Assembly: GCF_907165205.1 (NCBI RefSeq)
Contig: NC_058194.1
Coordinates: 6,237,730-6,301,729, forward strand
Source of the DNA: Coccinella septempunctata
Taxonomy: Eukaryota > Arthropoda > Insecta > Coleoptera > Coccinellidae
Direction: 5' to 3'
DNA: 64,000 nucleotides
This document shows positions 19,820 through 31,130 of this stretch, in pieces. The notes under the pieces are model-generated. The model saw nothing but the letters and a program-made list of their open reading frames with translations. It ran no database searches and was not told where the DNA came from. The first letter of the stretch is position 1. The number at the start of each line of letters is the position of its first letter. Made by a program: the position numbers and the translations under genes.

Positions 19820-22137
19820 ATGTCGGAGAGCTCAGATAATGAGGGTTCCTACAAGGAAGCTTCCGATGAAGTCGAGGAAGACATTAGCGAAGGTGAGTCC
19901 ATGGGTCGGACAAATTTACGCGAAAAAAATAACTCATGAAAGCCGAAATCGCTAAACTCAATGAAACGTTTCGATTTTGATAAATGAGCTCCGCTAAGCC
20001 AAAGAGGAAATTGTAAAACTTTCTGCGCTGAAGCCCCCAACTTTCGCCGAAGTTGCCAATTCGGTGGGGAAAAAAGTAATTCCTGTGGAGATCAGGAAAA
20101 GCCCTACAACGCCTTAGGTCAAACCCCAAAATGCGCCTCCTACAAAGCGCGCGCGCAAAGAAGGTTCCTCGTCTGATGAGGAAAATATCAGAAAGGCACC
20201 AGAAGTGACTAAGAAGGAAAAAATTCCAGCCATCACGATGATGGGCACCTCAAATTGGGTAGAGATATCCGAAGCTCTCTACACAAAAAAGATCAACTAC
20301 AACCGCGCAACTGTAGTTAAAGACGGTATAAAAATCATTGCGTCAACCGTGGATGATTTTAGAAAAATCATAAAATTCTTCGAGCAGCATGGTGAAGAAT
20401 TTTTTACCTACCAAATGGAGGAGGAGAAGAAGATATATGCCGTCATCAGGCATTTACCAATCGACGCTGATCTTGCTTTGATTAAGGACGACCTTATATT
20501 CCAGGGAATATCAGACGCTGAGGTGTCCGGAATGACATCGAACAAGACGAAGAAGCCCATACCTCGCTACCTGGTTAAAACCCAGAAAAACGAAATCTTC
20601 GAAGTGAAGCGACTCTACAATATCTGTATTGTATCAACAGTGTTGTTGATATAACGTGCATTCAACAAAATCTTTCGTCAAGTGAGTCCATATTAAATTT
20701 ACGAATAAACTACTCATCTTTTAGAACGTATATGCATATTTTAGAACAAAAGCGGAAAATAGTAGATTATATGAGATAATTGTATATTGTATCAATTTTT
20801 GTATTCCAACTCTAGTCGTTGATTTAAATGTTAATTACAACAAAGAGGTACTTCAATCAACGCCATAGTATTCTATTCTCTACTTTGCAAAGCAGAAAAT
20901 TGTTTTTGACCTGCAAAGTTTATGAACAGACAATTCGGAACGCTACAAGAGAAAATCGAAGGATGATTTTGAAGCGTTGAAGGCTTCGAAATTATTAAAT
21001 CTGTGTACCGAAAAATCTATTATAGGTAGCCAATATGTATCTATATTTAGAATCACAGCAGTTAATACTGAGCCCATAATGTACCGGCACCCGGCACTAG
21101 TGCCAAGCGCTACGTAATCGGTAGCATCGCAGCTTACAGGCGGTCCGAGGAAGGTTGAATTTCTCGTACTTTTCAAACCTCGAAAATACTTATAATGTAT
21201 CAAATAAGAAAGAGATATTTCCAAGTGAGAAAATATAAATAGCCAACAGTTAAAAATTTGAAGCAAAACGCCTAAATTTCGCGTTGAATGACATTAAGAA
21301 TTTACGCGATCGATCCTAGACACGCGGGTACCGAGCGAAATTCTATACACAAATCCACTACGGGCGTTAAGCTGGGTGATCACAGCTTACAAGGCGTTTC
21401 AGGGCTAGGTCCGTTGTTCCTATCGTAGTTTGCCCGCTACTACGTTGTTTCATAAGAAAAATGTAAATAGGGAGATTATTTTCCTCAATTATTGTTTTCG
21501 TTTCATCATTTATTTATATTATTGTTATACTATTATGTCATTAATTTTCTTCGAATTTGTTAGGGAAGATGAGCTTCCCTAGCTTCCATGGTATACACGC
21601 GAACACGCCCATGTAGGTGCCAAAGGAACGGACATGCACCGAACAAATGCTCCGTCCCGAGGAGATGCGTGAAGTGCTCAGGAAGCCATAATAGCAATGA
21701 GTGCACACTCGCCAGAAAAAGGGAAGAGAGAAATGCCACATGCGTCTTATGTGGAGAAGAGGGCCATCCAGCTAGCTACAAAGGATGTAGCGAGTTCAAG
21801 ATGGTGACCAGAAAGAAAAATCCCTGAAAACCAGCTGAACAGAAAAAGCCGGTAACAAAAACAACAACTACTGTTCAAAAAATTCAGGGAGTAGCGAAGG
21901 CCAAACCTACAGAACAGGAAAAGAAAAGGGAGACTGCAAAACCAGTTCAGAAAAAAAGAAGAACAGAAGCAGCTTCCAATGAAACAGGCTGCGAGCAGTC
22001 AACAGGAGAAGAAAAAGATATCTGAATCAGCCGATAATTCAAATATCTTCACGGAAAAAATTTTCAACAAGATAATGTTGAAAATTGAGAGGGAAATGGA
22101 GAAAAAACTCCAGGCATTATTTAGTAAACTGAATTAA
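19820..22137 (+). pseudogene. Jockey-like ORF1 (gag), copy 2, interrupted
   Basis: The ATG at 19820 opens MSESSDNEGSYKEASD, equivalent to the start in copy 1. An early stop and frame changes follow. The central domain (ISEALYTKKINYNRATVVKD, then KKIYAVIRHLPIDADLALIK) is open at 20205-20654. A 0.9-kb insert interrupts it, and the zinc knuckles resume at about 21613: CRCQRNGHAPNKC, CVKCSGSHNSNEC and CVLCGEEGHPASYKGC. The lysine-rich C-terminus ends at TAA (22135-22137), which overlaps the ORF2 ATG. Confidence 0.82.
20655..21585. other. Unclassified insertion of about 930 bp in jockey ORF1
   Basis: Comparison with copy 1 shows extra sequence between the LYN segment and the first zinc knuckle. 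I see no ORF with a known domain, no clear terminal repeats and no target duplication. It could be a non-autonomous element or a rearranged genomic segment. Confidence 0.6.
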
Positions 22138-22657
22138 TGGACCTTACGGATATTAGGAAGAAATCCCTCAAGATAATCTCGTGGAACATAAACGGAATCA
22201 ACACCCGGAAAGTGGAGATAAAAGAAATAATATCAGAGAGACAACCTGATATTAAAGCCCTAGAGGAAACAAGAATAAGCCGGAACAGACGACTGAATTT
22301 CATGAATTATGAAACGTATAGATGTGACAGAATTACAAACACTGGAAGGGGAGTAGCAATATTTGTGAAAACAGATCTAAAACACTACTTCAAAAGTAGA
22401 TCCGACGAAAAACACAAAAAGAAACGGAAACAGTAACGATTGTTGCCGAATTAAATCGTCAAAGAGTCGAAATTACCTCGGCATACAAGCCACCACAAAA
22501 CAATTTATTGGAAGATAAAACAAAATGACCAGAGTTACCGACATATCTTGCTTTTGGTATAGGAATACCAGATGTAATAGATATCGCGATATTGAAAAAT
22601 ATAACTCAAGAATTCTCGATTGAAACTTTGGAAGATGGCCAGTAAGGCAAGATGGCC

Positions 22658-23634
22658 GTTATACGTGTAGTAAGTGCTCGAAGACAATAAGTCGTTACGA
22701 CGACTCAATTTCATGCTCTAAAGATAGTTCACATCTACTTCACATTCAGTGTGTAAATTTAACCGTACAAAGTCTTGAAACATTCAGAAAATCTGGCACC
22801 TTTAAATCCTGGTTCTGCGATGATTGCAAAGATATTGTGTGTAATATCTTTGGATGATTGTTCTCCAGTAGACATAACCTCAAAAACTGATTGTCCAAAG
22901 GACGTAGATTATTCCACTGAGAAACTATTCGGAAATATTGAAGATACTATAACTGATACTCTCAGGTCATTGCTTATGCCCATGCATGGTACATGACTTG
23001 AAAGTGGAAATTGAGAACCTTCGAGAGGAAGTTTCAGGCCTGAGGAGCGAAAATATGCGAATTCTTCAGTATATCGACTCTCAAGGAATTGGAAAGGACC
23101 CTAAGATCAAAAAATATGCTGAAGTTGTAAGACAGAATAGCAATCCGAAAGTGAAAATTTATAAAAATAATGCAACACGCCAACTGTCAGCGAGATAAAA
23201 TCTCCAACAGAGGAAACAGCAGCAAAACACCATCCAGAGGACAAAAGTGTCAACACTATACCTATATAGCCAGAGCAAGAGTTATGTCCAAAATACCATT
23301 GAGGATAATTTCATACCTGTAAGAAACAAAAGAACTAAACGTGTGGACAAAACCATCGTTGGAAGCGGTAAGGCTGAAGAAATGTCCATTAGAGGTATCC
23401 CTAAGTATGGATATTTGCACGTTTGTAAGCTCGATCCTTCATTGAAAATTGAAACCCGATCTATTAGTCAAACATCTCAACACAAAAGGATTCGTTGGAG
23501 TAATATGTGAAAAATTGGAGTCAAAGAGACCTAAAGAATATTCATCCTTCAAAATAACGGTTCCTGCTGAGGATTTTGAAGCTGTAAAAAATCCAGACTT
23601 ATGGCCAACAGGGAGTAGAATAAACCATTTTTAA
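22658..23634 (+). pseudogene. CR1-group ORF1 with PHD finger and coiled coil, broken
   Basis: The first segment has the spaced cysteines and histidine of a PHD finger: TCSKCSK, SISC, LLHIQC and WFCDDC. After frame changes a leucine-rich coiled coil follows (DLKVEIENLREEVSGLRSEN, 22992-23051). The C-terminal part has KYGYLHVCKLDPSL, then CEKLESKRPKEYSSFKITVP and LWPTGSRINHF, the pattern that ends ORF1 in many CR1-like elements. At least three frame changes separate these parts. Confidence 0.68.
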
Positions 23635-24004
23635 TTCCGTCTCAACAGAATGAAAACGCCAATGATAGGTGCATAATTGTACATCAAAATGTTCAAAGTT
23701 TAAGAAATTGTGTACTTAGGTTAAATCAGTTTGTAAACAATCATAGAGCATGCTTCATAGCTGTCACTGAACATTGGCAACATTGAACTCTATGGGTTCC
23801 CATAGAGTTCAATGATTGGCAAGAAGAACTCGATTCACTTGTCATTGGTGGTTTCAAGTTGTGTTCTGAATACTGTAGACCTGGTGGTTTTGGCGGATGC
23901 GCAATTTATTGTAGAAATGATATATTTTGTGAAGACCGTCCAGATCTAGTTAGTTTAAGTATTCCACATGTCATTGAATGCTCGGCTGCAGAAGTACGTG
24001 GAAG

Positions 24005-24249
24005 CATAGACATAGAGACATGGACTGAGCAATGTCAGCATGAAATTGGCTTTTTTTATAGAAAGAGAGAAATGATCGTCGGCAATTTACCTGTCTCTTT
24101 TTTGTTCACATAGAGGTGAGTGTAGACCAATCAAAATTTTAGAAAGAGACAACTGCATTCCCGACGTGCGTTTTTCTCTGTCACTTTTTTTGACCGTATT
24201 TCATGCATAGATAGAAAGGGAAGGCACAGTCCATGGCTATATGTCTATG
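24005..24249. mobile_element. hAT-type MITE with 8-bp target duplication
   Basis: A 245-bp insert is flanked by the exact 8-bp repeat CGTGGAAG at 23997-24004 and 24250-24257. Its termini are inverted: CATAGACATA on the left and TATGTCTATG on the right, with CATGGACTG repeated further in. An 8-bp duplication with short inverted repeats fits hAT (or P-type) elements. It interrupts the CR1 endonuclease. Confidence 0.85.
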
Positions 24250-26304
24250 CGTGGAAGGGATAGGAACATAGGAAGTATGTTATTGTTTCAATTTATCGAC
24301 CCGATACATATCCCCGTTGTAATATTAATTTGTTTTTTGAAAATATTCAGAAAGTTCTTCCAAAACTAACAGCTGAAAATGGTCATTTCGTAATTGCTGG
24401 TGACTTCAATATAAATTTGCTGGCGAATGACCATGATAAACAGAAATTTATTTCGATATTGGAAGGATTTGATGCTTGTTTTACAATTCATGAACCAACT
24501 CGGGTTACACATAACTCTTCCACATGTATCGATAACTTCATTACAAACTTGATTGATTATTACACTTACGTTGTACCGTCTCATTTGTCTGACCACACCG
24601 CTCAACTTTTTTCGTTCACATTCAATAAAATTCCAAAGGTCATAAAGGAGCAAATTCGCCTCATAAACGACTCTACTATGGAAGGTTTTTTGGAGGGTCT
24701 ATCTACAGTGAACTGGAATGATCTTTCAATCTACCAAAACACAGTAAATGTCGATTCAATGTGGGACATATTTTTCAACAAATATAAGTCCATATTTGAT
24801 AGATCATTTCCTCTTGTAACGATCAAAGGTACTTCTTCCCAGAAAAAATATGTGGACACATCTCAAGATATAGTGAATCTAAAAAACCAATTGGATTACC
24901 TGTACCTGATTTCTCGTTACCGCTCGGAATATCTTGATATTTACCGCAAAACGAAAGCTTTATATGATGAAAGTCTCAACATGAATAGGAAAAAATTCAT
25001 AAGTGATCATATCAGAAATTCCAAAAATAAATCCAAAGCGGTCTGGAATATGATATATCAAATCACGGGACGTAAAAATGAAACTCAAAAAGGATTGTTA
25101 AGATCCAATAATCCCCAGAAGCTTGCGGATGATTTCAATAGGCATTTTACCAGCGTCTCCTCCTTATTGATATCTCCTACTCCAAATTGTATCCAATCTG
25201 CTCCAGTAGCTGATTGTATTCATCGGAATTTGAGGTCGTTTTTTCTTTTCGAGGTTACATCGGATGAGGTTGTCAGGACTGTAAGGGGAATGGCAAATAA
25301 AAGTTCTTCTGGTTTTGATGGGATACCGATGACTGTTATTAAAAAGTCTATTTCTATAATAGCGCTGCCAGTAGCCCACATAATGTATACTGCCTTTAAA
25401 GAAGGAGTTTTCCCGAAATCTCTGAAGATAGCTATCGTGAAACCTTTATTCAAGAAGGGAATTACAGATCATCCTGGGAATTATCGTCCGATAAGCTTGC
25501 TAACTTCCTTTTCGAAATTGTTTGAGAAAATTTTGGTGAATCGGCTTTTAAACTTCTTCCGAAAATCAGGTGGGTTTTCGGATTGTCAACATGGTTTTTT
25601 GAAGACAAGAAGCACTGATAGAGCGATTTTTGAACTGGTGCGGTCAATTATTGGGGCCTTGGATGGCGGTAGGGTACCAATGGGGCTTTTTGTTGATTTT
25701 TCCAAGGCTTTCGACTGTGTGGTCCATGAGAAATTGCTACATAAATTATCTCTTTACGGAATTCGAGATAAACAACTAGATCTTATGAAGAGCTATTTGC
25801 AAGACCGAGTTCAGAGAGTGTGTCTTGAAGTTGATGGTGTCTCATACTATTCCTCTGATGAAGTACTGAGCGTTGGAGTGCCTCAGGGTGGTATCGCCGC
25901 ACCACTACTCTTTCTGGTGTATGTGAACGATTTACCGGAGAGCATTCTGATGGATTTCATTTTGGGTTTAGCTAATGCAAGTCCGGCTCTTGATTTTCAA
26001 TCGGGAGAATGCGGTCATGAGGTTGTTACGTACGCGGACGATACCAATATGCTGGTGGTAGAGGCTGACGTTGCCAAATGTATGGAGTCCACGCAGAAGG
26101 GTTTTTCTTCTATCGCCAACTGGTGCCGCCAAAACCAGCTCGTTCTCAATTTAGAAAAAACCGAGTGTATGTTTTTTTGTACCTCGCACAATAAAACAGT
26201 AAAACCTGAGAATATAGATCTTTCAGGACAGATTAAAGATCTTACTGTGAGTACACACAGTACTTTAGGTATTGTTCTGGACCAACATTTGAGTTGGTGT
26301 GATC

Positions 26305-26474
26305 ATATAGGTTCACTTCAGAGTAGACTAAACTCTGTACTTTATACTCTTCGAGTACTTGTACGTCAAGCTGACCTAAGCTTACTAATATATAGGTTCA
26401 CTTCAGAGTAGACTAAACTCTGTACTTTATACTCTTCGAGTACTTGTACGTCAAGCTGACCTAAGCTTACTAAA
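26305..26474 (+). repeat. 85-bp tandem duplication in the CR1 reverse transcriptase
   Basis: Bases from 26305 are repeated from 26390 with the same sequence (TATAGGTTCACTTCAGAGTA onward). 85 is not a multiple of three, so the second copy throws the frame and creates the stop at 26411. Removing one copy in thought rejoins LRVLVRQADLSLL to KTVYSSNF. Confidence 0.9.
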
Positions 26475-27453
26475 GACCGTGTATTCCTCTAATTTTCAAA
26501 GTTTAATGGCGTATGGAATCATTGCGTGGGGAAATAGCTTCGATATCACTAGGATATTCGTGATCCAAAAAAGAGCTTTGAGAACTATTCTTCGTTTGCC
26601 ATCCAGAGAATCTTGCCGTGGATAGAATATTAACACTTACCGGTTTGTACATATACAGATGTCTTGTTTTCCTACAAAAGAATGAACATTTTTTTGAGAA
26701 ACACTTGAATCTAAACAACACCAGACGTACCCAAAAGTATCATTTACCGAAGTATTCCCTCACATTAGCACAGAAAAATGTCGAATATATGTGCCTCAAA
26801 TTGTTCAGTAGGGTACCAAAGCAGTATCGCGCTTTAACGGACACCAAAAAATTCAAGGAAGCTATCCTAAATGTTTTAATAGATTTAGAGCCATACTCAA
26901 TAGATGAATATATGAACTCTTAATATGTTTTTTAAGCTGTTCTCATGTATTTTATAGTTAATTTCTCATTTCTTTTCATTTTGCCTTGTTGCTTTTGTTT
27001 CCCATATATTATGACGTATTTCATCTTCAGAATGTAATTCAGATTATGAAATAAACCTCAAACAGCAATACCGTGGAATTGACAATTGGAGAAGAAACAA
27101 TAGAAAAACTGATGGAAATAAGAGAATATACCAATTGGGCTAAATACAGCCATTTAATACAATCGGAAATAACAGAAATTCCAACCATAAGCACTCCAGA
27201 GGATCAGGAATGTGCGGTTGATAAACTGGAAGAGATTATATTGAAAGCTTACGAAAAAAGGACGAGAAGATTGAAGAGACCAGCAACAAGTCATCCGCAT
27301 GGCGATACGCCTAAAGAAGACAAAAGATCTTATACGAGAAAATCGACGATTCAGAAGAATATATCGGATGAATATAAATGATCTGGACAAAAGGAACCTC
27401 AACCGCCGTAGCCAAGTTCTGAAAAATGCCCTAAAAGATCTAAGAACAAGCAG

Positions 27454-27484
<31 letters not shown>
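27454..27484. repeat. (TAA)n microsatellite
   Basis: About ten ATA/TAA units lie at the junction between jockey copy 2 and the minus-strand element that follows. On the minus strand it reads (TTA)n and is probably the 3' tail of that element. Confidence 0.8.
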
Positions 27485-27485
<1 letters not shown>

Positions 27486-29697
27486 CGTCTTTTATTCACA
27501 TTTTCAATATAACACAGGCGAAGTTTAGCCTACGGCTATTATTACTCTTAACCTGTGTCATACAAACATACAAATATTACAGCGCTCTACAATCCACATT
27601 CAAGAATCATGATTATACATTTTCCGAGTGTACAGAATACCCAATAGGTTACGGAGGAAAAACACCACAAATATTCACACCATGAGAGGGAAAAAAGCAT
27701 TAGGACAATAAAACGTTATTCCAACATTAACGCCATAAGTCGAGAAGTCTTGCCTTTAGAACACGTTTCAACCGAAACTCAGAAACATGCAAATAATCAA
27801 TGAGAAGTGAATTGTACACTTTGGCGGCCTGATAACTGAAAGATTTCTGAAACACAGCACTGGAGTGTCGAGGAATGCTAAGATGATTTTTGCCCCTCAC
27901 TACAACTGAATGAACAGCCGATCTAGGAACAAGTATATTATAGAGTTCGACAGGAATTTTATATTCGACTATTTTATATAAGAAAACACATATTTTCTTC
28001 GAACAAACATTGGAAGCCAACCCAGCGAAACGACAACAAAAATTCTGTACCTTCTGAATGCGGTGCTGCTCGAAATTCGTCAAATAATTTCCATAGACAA
28101 CATCTCCATAATAGAATCTTGACAGAACTAAGGATTCATTGAGAATTTTACGAATAGAACGGTTAAAACAATGTCTATGAGAATATATTACTTCAAGATG
28201 CAGAATGATGTCTTGAGCAGGTTGTTTACATGAAAAGTGTACTTGAGATCAGAATCGAACGTTATTCCCAAGTTCCTAACGGTGTCAACAATGGGCAAAA
28301 CTAAATCATTAATTCGCACCTGAAACATCTGGGACAGACACACCCTCAATCTCCTATTCCCGAACAACATTACCTTACACTTACCCCCAGTCAATTTCAG
28401 ATTGTGTCTCCCAGCCAAATTACTCACCGTTTCAAGGTCACTGTTAATATTATCTTCCGACTTGAACAAAGTTGTCCGCATTCAAGTCAAAATAAATCTG
28501 AGTATCATCAGCAAAGGCTTGATATCTACAATATTTATTGGGAGTAAGGATATCACTCGTATAAATAACAAAAAGCAGCGGTCCTAGAACGGACCCCTGC
28601 GGCACTCCAGAAGTGACTCTACGTGAAGTAGATAAAACATTATCTATTAGAGCCCTCTGAGAACGGTTATTTACATAAGAGCGAATGAAAGAAATGAAAT
28701 TTTCAGAGAAGCCGTAATATTTCAGCTTAGAACAGAGCAATGTGTGATTGATGGTGTCAAATGCTTTTGAAAAATCCAGGGTTATCAAAGCTGTCATGTT
28801 TTTTCCATCAGAACTTTTGACGATATCATCTGTCACCTGAACTAATGCGGTCGACGTGCTATGTCCTGCCCTAAAAGCTGCTTGACAATTTGGAACAACA
28901 TTGTTTTCCGTAATATACACTGTAATTTAACGATGAATAGCCCTTTCAAGGATATTTGAAATAGCGGGCAAAATACTAATCAGTGTGAGATCTGAAAACT
29001 GCTTAGGGTCATTAACTTTACTTAGGGGCCTAATAACCGCAACCTTCCATGACTCTGGAAAATAATTCTTTTCAATGCAACAATAATTCACAATATGGGT
29101 TATATAATCATTAAGTAGAGGAACACAGTACTTTAACATATTGATAGTTATACCATCGAAACCGACAGCATTCGACTTTATGGTCGAGATAATTTCCCCC
29201 ACCTCATCAACAGAAAGCAACCGTAGCTCAAAAGCATTTTCAGGGTTCTTCAATTTGGGATATCTCTCTGTAGAGTAGAAACGCAAAAGATCACCATCAA
29301 CAGCCCCATCGACAAAAACGGAACTGAAATAATTGTTGGCCTGCTCTGGCTGCTGCAGGCTGAGCGGCAAGCGAATATTACCCCCACAGGATTGATCCCC
29401 CTTAGATTCTTCCACAATAACCTAGAATCTCCCGCCTGGAAAATACCATCATAATATGCACTCTTCTCCCGTCTTAAGGACGACAAAGTAAAATGATGTA
29501 ATCTCTTATAACGATCCCAATCATCGGGTGCTTTAGTTATTTTGAATTTTGCTAGCGCCGAATCTCTTTCCTTCATCATCATTTTAATAGGAAAAGTCAA
29601 CCATGGGGCATGTTTCCTTGTCATACGAGCAGCCCTTAAAGGAGCATGCTTCTGGAACACCCCCAGAACCAGACTGTAGAAAAACTTCACCTTCTCA
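27485..29697 (-). mobile_element. 5'-truncated non-LTR retrotransposon (jockey/CR1 group) on the minus strand
   Basis: The minus-strand coding remains run from 29690 to 27727. The 3' UTR is 27726-27485, followed by a TTA-repeat tail. The 5' end is truncated in the region between endonuclease and reverse transcriptase. It terminates jockey copy 2 at 27455. Confidence 0.78.
27727..29690 (-). pseudogene. Reverse transcriptase of the minus-strand non-LTR element, broken
   Basis: The pre-RT segment reads RKHAPWLTFPIKMMMKERDS and DWDRYKRLHHFTLSSLRREK. After a frame change, SNAVGFDGITINMLKYC and ESWKVAVIRPLSKVND follow, then a stop at 28927-28929. The core is open at 28920-28450: AFRAGHSTSTALVQVTDDI, ITLDFSKAFDTINHTLL, SGVPQGSVLGPLLFVIYTSD and FADDTQIYFDL. 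The thumb and C-terminus (RNLGITFDSDLKYTFHVNNL, then the 27727-28083 segment ending KARLLDLWR) lie in further frames. About four breaks make it inactive. Confidence 0.82.
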
Positions 29698-29699
29698 CT

Positions 29700-30048
29700 T
29701 GAGGAAGAAATTACTGATCATAGCCCAACAATGCTCTTGATGGGCCAAAAAAAAGAGAATTAATGAAATAAATCAGGAGAAAATAGTGAGGAAGTCAAAA
29801 CTGAACATAGCAAAGCTAAAAGAAGGATTGATGGAGGTTGACTGGTCAACCATCATGAATGAGAGTGACCCAGAATAGCGACAAGAATTTTTTTATTCAC
29901 ATATAAAGAATTAATCAATAATTCGATGGAGGAATACACTATAAATATTAAAAAGTACAAAGAAATAAAGAGCTGGATTACTAATGCTAGAATAACGTCT
30001 ATAAGGATTAGGGATAAAATGAAGAATCTTGTCAATATCGTGTGGTGA
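29700..30048 (+). mobile_element. Small non-LTR ORF2 fragment
   Basis: Plus-strand frames here read EITDHSPTML, which resembles the end of an AP-type endonuclease domain, then LKEGLMEVDWSTIMNESD and IKSWITNARITSIRIRDKM, which resembles the linker before the reverse transcriptase. The family differs from its neighbours. Both ends are cut. Confidence 0.5.
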
Positions 30049-30209
30049 CCGTACTGTGAACAGCATTCTGATCGCTCCTTAAATTGTTTCAAATTTGAAG
30101 TATGTATACATTGTTCTCTTTTTGTTTTTTCGAGTTCCTCTCCATTTAGCTGAGAGTAGTTCTGCTTCGTTTCGCTCTGAAATTAATATTTTAAAAGAAA
30201 CATTCAATA

Positions 30210-31130
30210 ATGTCGTTGTGTAAACATTGTAATCAGTTAGCGAGTACTCGGAAATCGGCCTGTATCATGTGTGGTGGATGTCATGAATATTTCCACGTGA
30301 ATGGGATTTGCTGCGATGTCTATAAACATCAGGTGTCGTCATTGGAGAACATGCCAGGTACAATTTGGAGGTGTACCGAATGCAGAGATAACGCATCTGA
30401 TCTATCCGGCCGCACAGCTGTCCCAGAATTAGCTGCCGGTTCCCGCAGTTCTTCTACTCCTCGGGTATGTCCTGCTGACCTTGATGTGGGGAATGTTCGG
30501 GAGGATGCGATGGGCCGGTTGGTTGAGGTGGTACAGAGTCTTCGCGAAGCCGTCAATTTCTGCTCAGACAAGGTGACCGACTTCGAGAAGAAGCTGAATG
30601 GTTTCAGTGAGATGGTTGCCAGGATGAAAAGGTTGGAGAAGGATAATGAATCTTTAAGGAAGGAGTATCTTTTCTTAATAGCAAATTAAGTGTAATGGAA
30701 TAAAAATCTCGTTCCAATAATATAGAGATTCAGAATGTTCCCGAAAAGAATAAAGAAAATCTTCAAGATATTATGGTGAAACTTGCTTCTCATATCAACG
30801 CTGACTTTAATGTGGCAATGATAGATACGATATCGAGAGTTCAATCTAAGTCAAAAATGGGCCAAAAAACATTGTTGTTAGATTTGTCTCACGAATAAAC
30901 CGTGATGAATTTTTGAGTGCCTACAAGGCGAAAAAGCGAGACAATGGCGAGCATTCAGGAGTTTCTGTTCAAAGTGTTGCTGGTAGGATCTATATAAATG
31001 AACATTTGACCATGGAAAACAAAATCTTGTTCAAGGAGGTACGTTCTGCTGCGAGAGAGAAGCCCTATAAGCATGTATGGGTTCAGAATGGAAATATCAT
31101 GTTGCGGAAGGACGGTACATCTAGGATATA
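30210..31130 (+). pseudogene. CR1-group ORF1 with N-terminal PHD finger
   Basis: The ATG at 30210 opens MSLCKHCNQLASTRKSAC, and CIMCGGCHEYFHVNGIC and WRCTEC complete a PHD zinc finger (residues about 4-59). A serine/proline linker and a coiled coil (DKVTDFEKKLNGFSEMVARM) follow; this frame stops at 30687-30689. After frame changes, SNNIEIQNVPEKNKENLQDI and the segment ending KHVWVQNGNIMLRKDG (to 31130) complete the usual ORF1 C-terminal domain. The stop and shifts make it a pseudogene. The role would be binding element RNA. Confidence 0.78.

Larger units (their letters stand above)
23640..26923 (+). pseudogene. CR1-group ORF2: endonuclease plus reverse transcriptase, broken
   Basis: The endonuclease starts at about 23663 (IIVHQNVQSLRN, then FIAVTEHW) and has frame breaks and the MITE at 24005. 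From 24330 one frame is open for 693 codons: IAGDFNINLL and DNFITNL of the endonuclease, then the reverse transcriptase with KSSSGFDGIP, NYRPISLLTSFSKL, FVDFSKAFDCVVH, GVPQGGIAAPLLFLVYVNDL and TYADDTNML. The frame is lost at 26411, exactly where an 85-bp tandem duplication begins its second copy. Past it, QADLSLLKTVYSS and MAYGIIAWGN continue, with a last break near 26625. The end (LEPYSIDEYMNS) is at 26923. Confidence 0.85.
22641..27057 (+). mobile_element. CR1-group non-LTR retrotransposon no. 1, nested in jockey copy 2
   Basis: The element interrupts jockey ORF2 between EDGQ and NTVE. It carries a PHD-finger ORF1 and an endonuclease/reverse transcriptase ORF2 on the plus strand and a short 3' UTR ending ATGAAATAAACCTCAAA. 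The PHD finger in ORF1, the reverse transcriptase motifs and the lack of poly(A) fit the CR1-related groups. It is near full length but has several frame breaks, an inserted MITE (24005-24249) and an 85-bp tandem duplication (26305-26474). Confidence 0.78.
19513..27455 (+). mobile_element. Jockey-like non-LTR retrotransposon, copy 2, split by nested insertions
   Basis: It belongs to the same family as copy 1 and lies on the plus strand. Remaining parts are 19513-20640 (5' UTR and ORF1 start), 21586-22640 (zinc knuckles, ORF1 end and ORF2 start) and 27058-27455 (ORF2 linker region). An unclassified 0.9-kb segment splits ORF1, a CR1-like element (22641-27057) splits ORF2, and the rest was lost where the next non-LTR element begins. 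The 5' UTR has two copies of a block of about 42 bp, each starting TTCAGTGCGA and containing AGTAGACGTGTTGAATGA (19516-19598). It is more decayed than copy 1. Confidence 0.85.
22137..27455 (+). pseudogene. Jockey-like ORF2 remains, copy 2
   Basis: The ATG at 22137 opens MDLTDIRKKSLKIISWNING, the start of the endonuclease, with ALEETRISRN matching LQETRLNPN of copy 1. A stop at 22434-22436 and frame changes follow, and similarity runs on to IGIPDVIDIAILKN and SIETLEDGQ at about 22640. After the CR1-like insertion it resumes at 27058 with NTVELTIGEE, TNWAKYSHLIQSEITEIP and KNALKDLRTSR, then ends at 27455. The reverse transcriptase part is lost. Confidence 0.8.
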
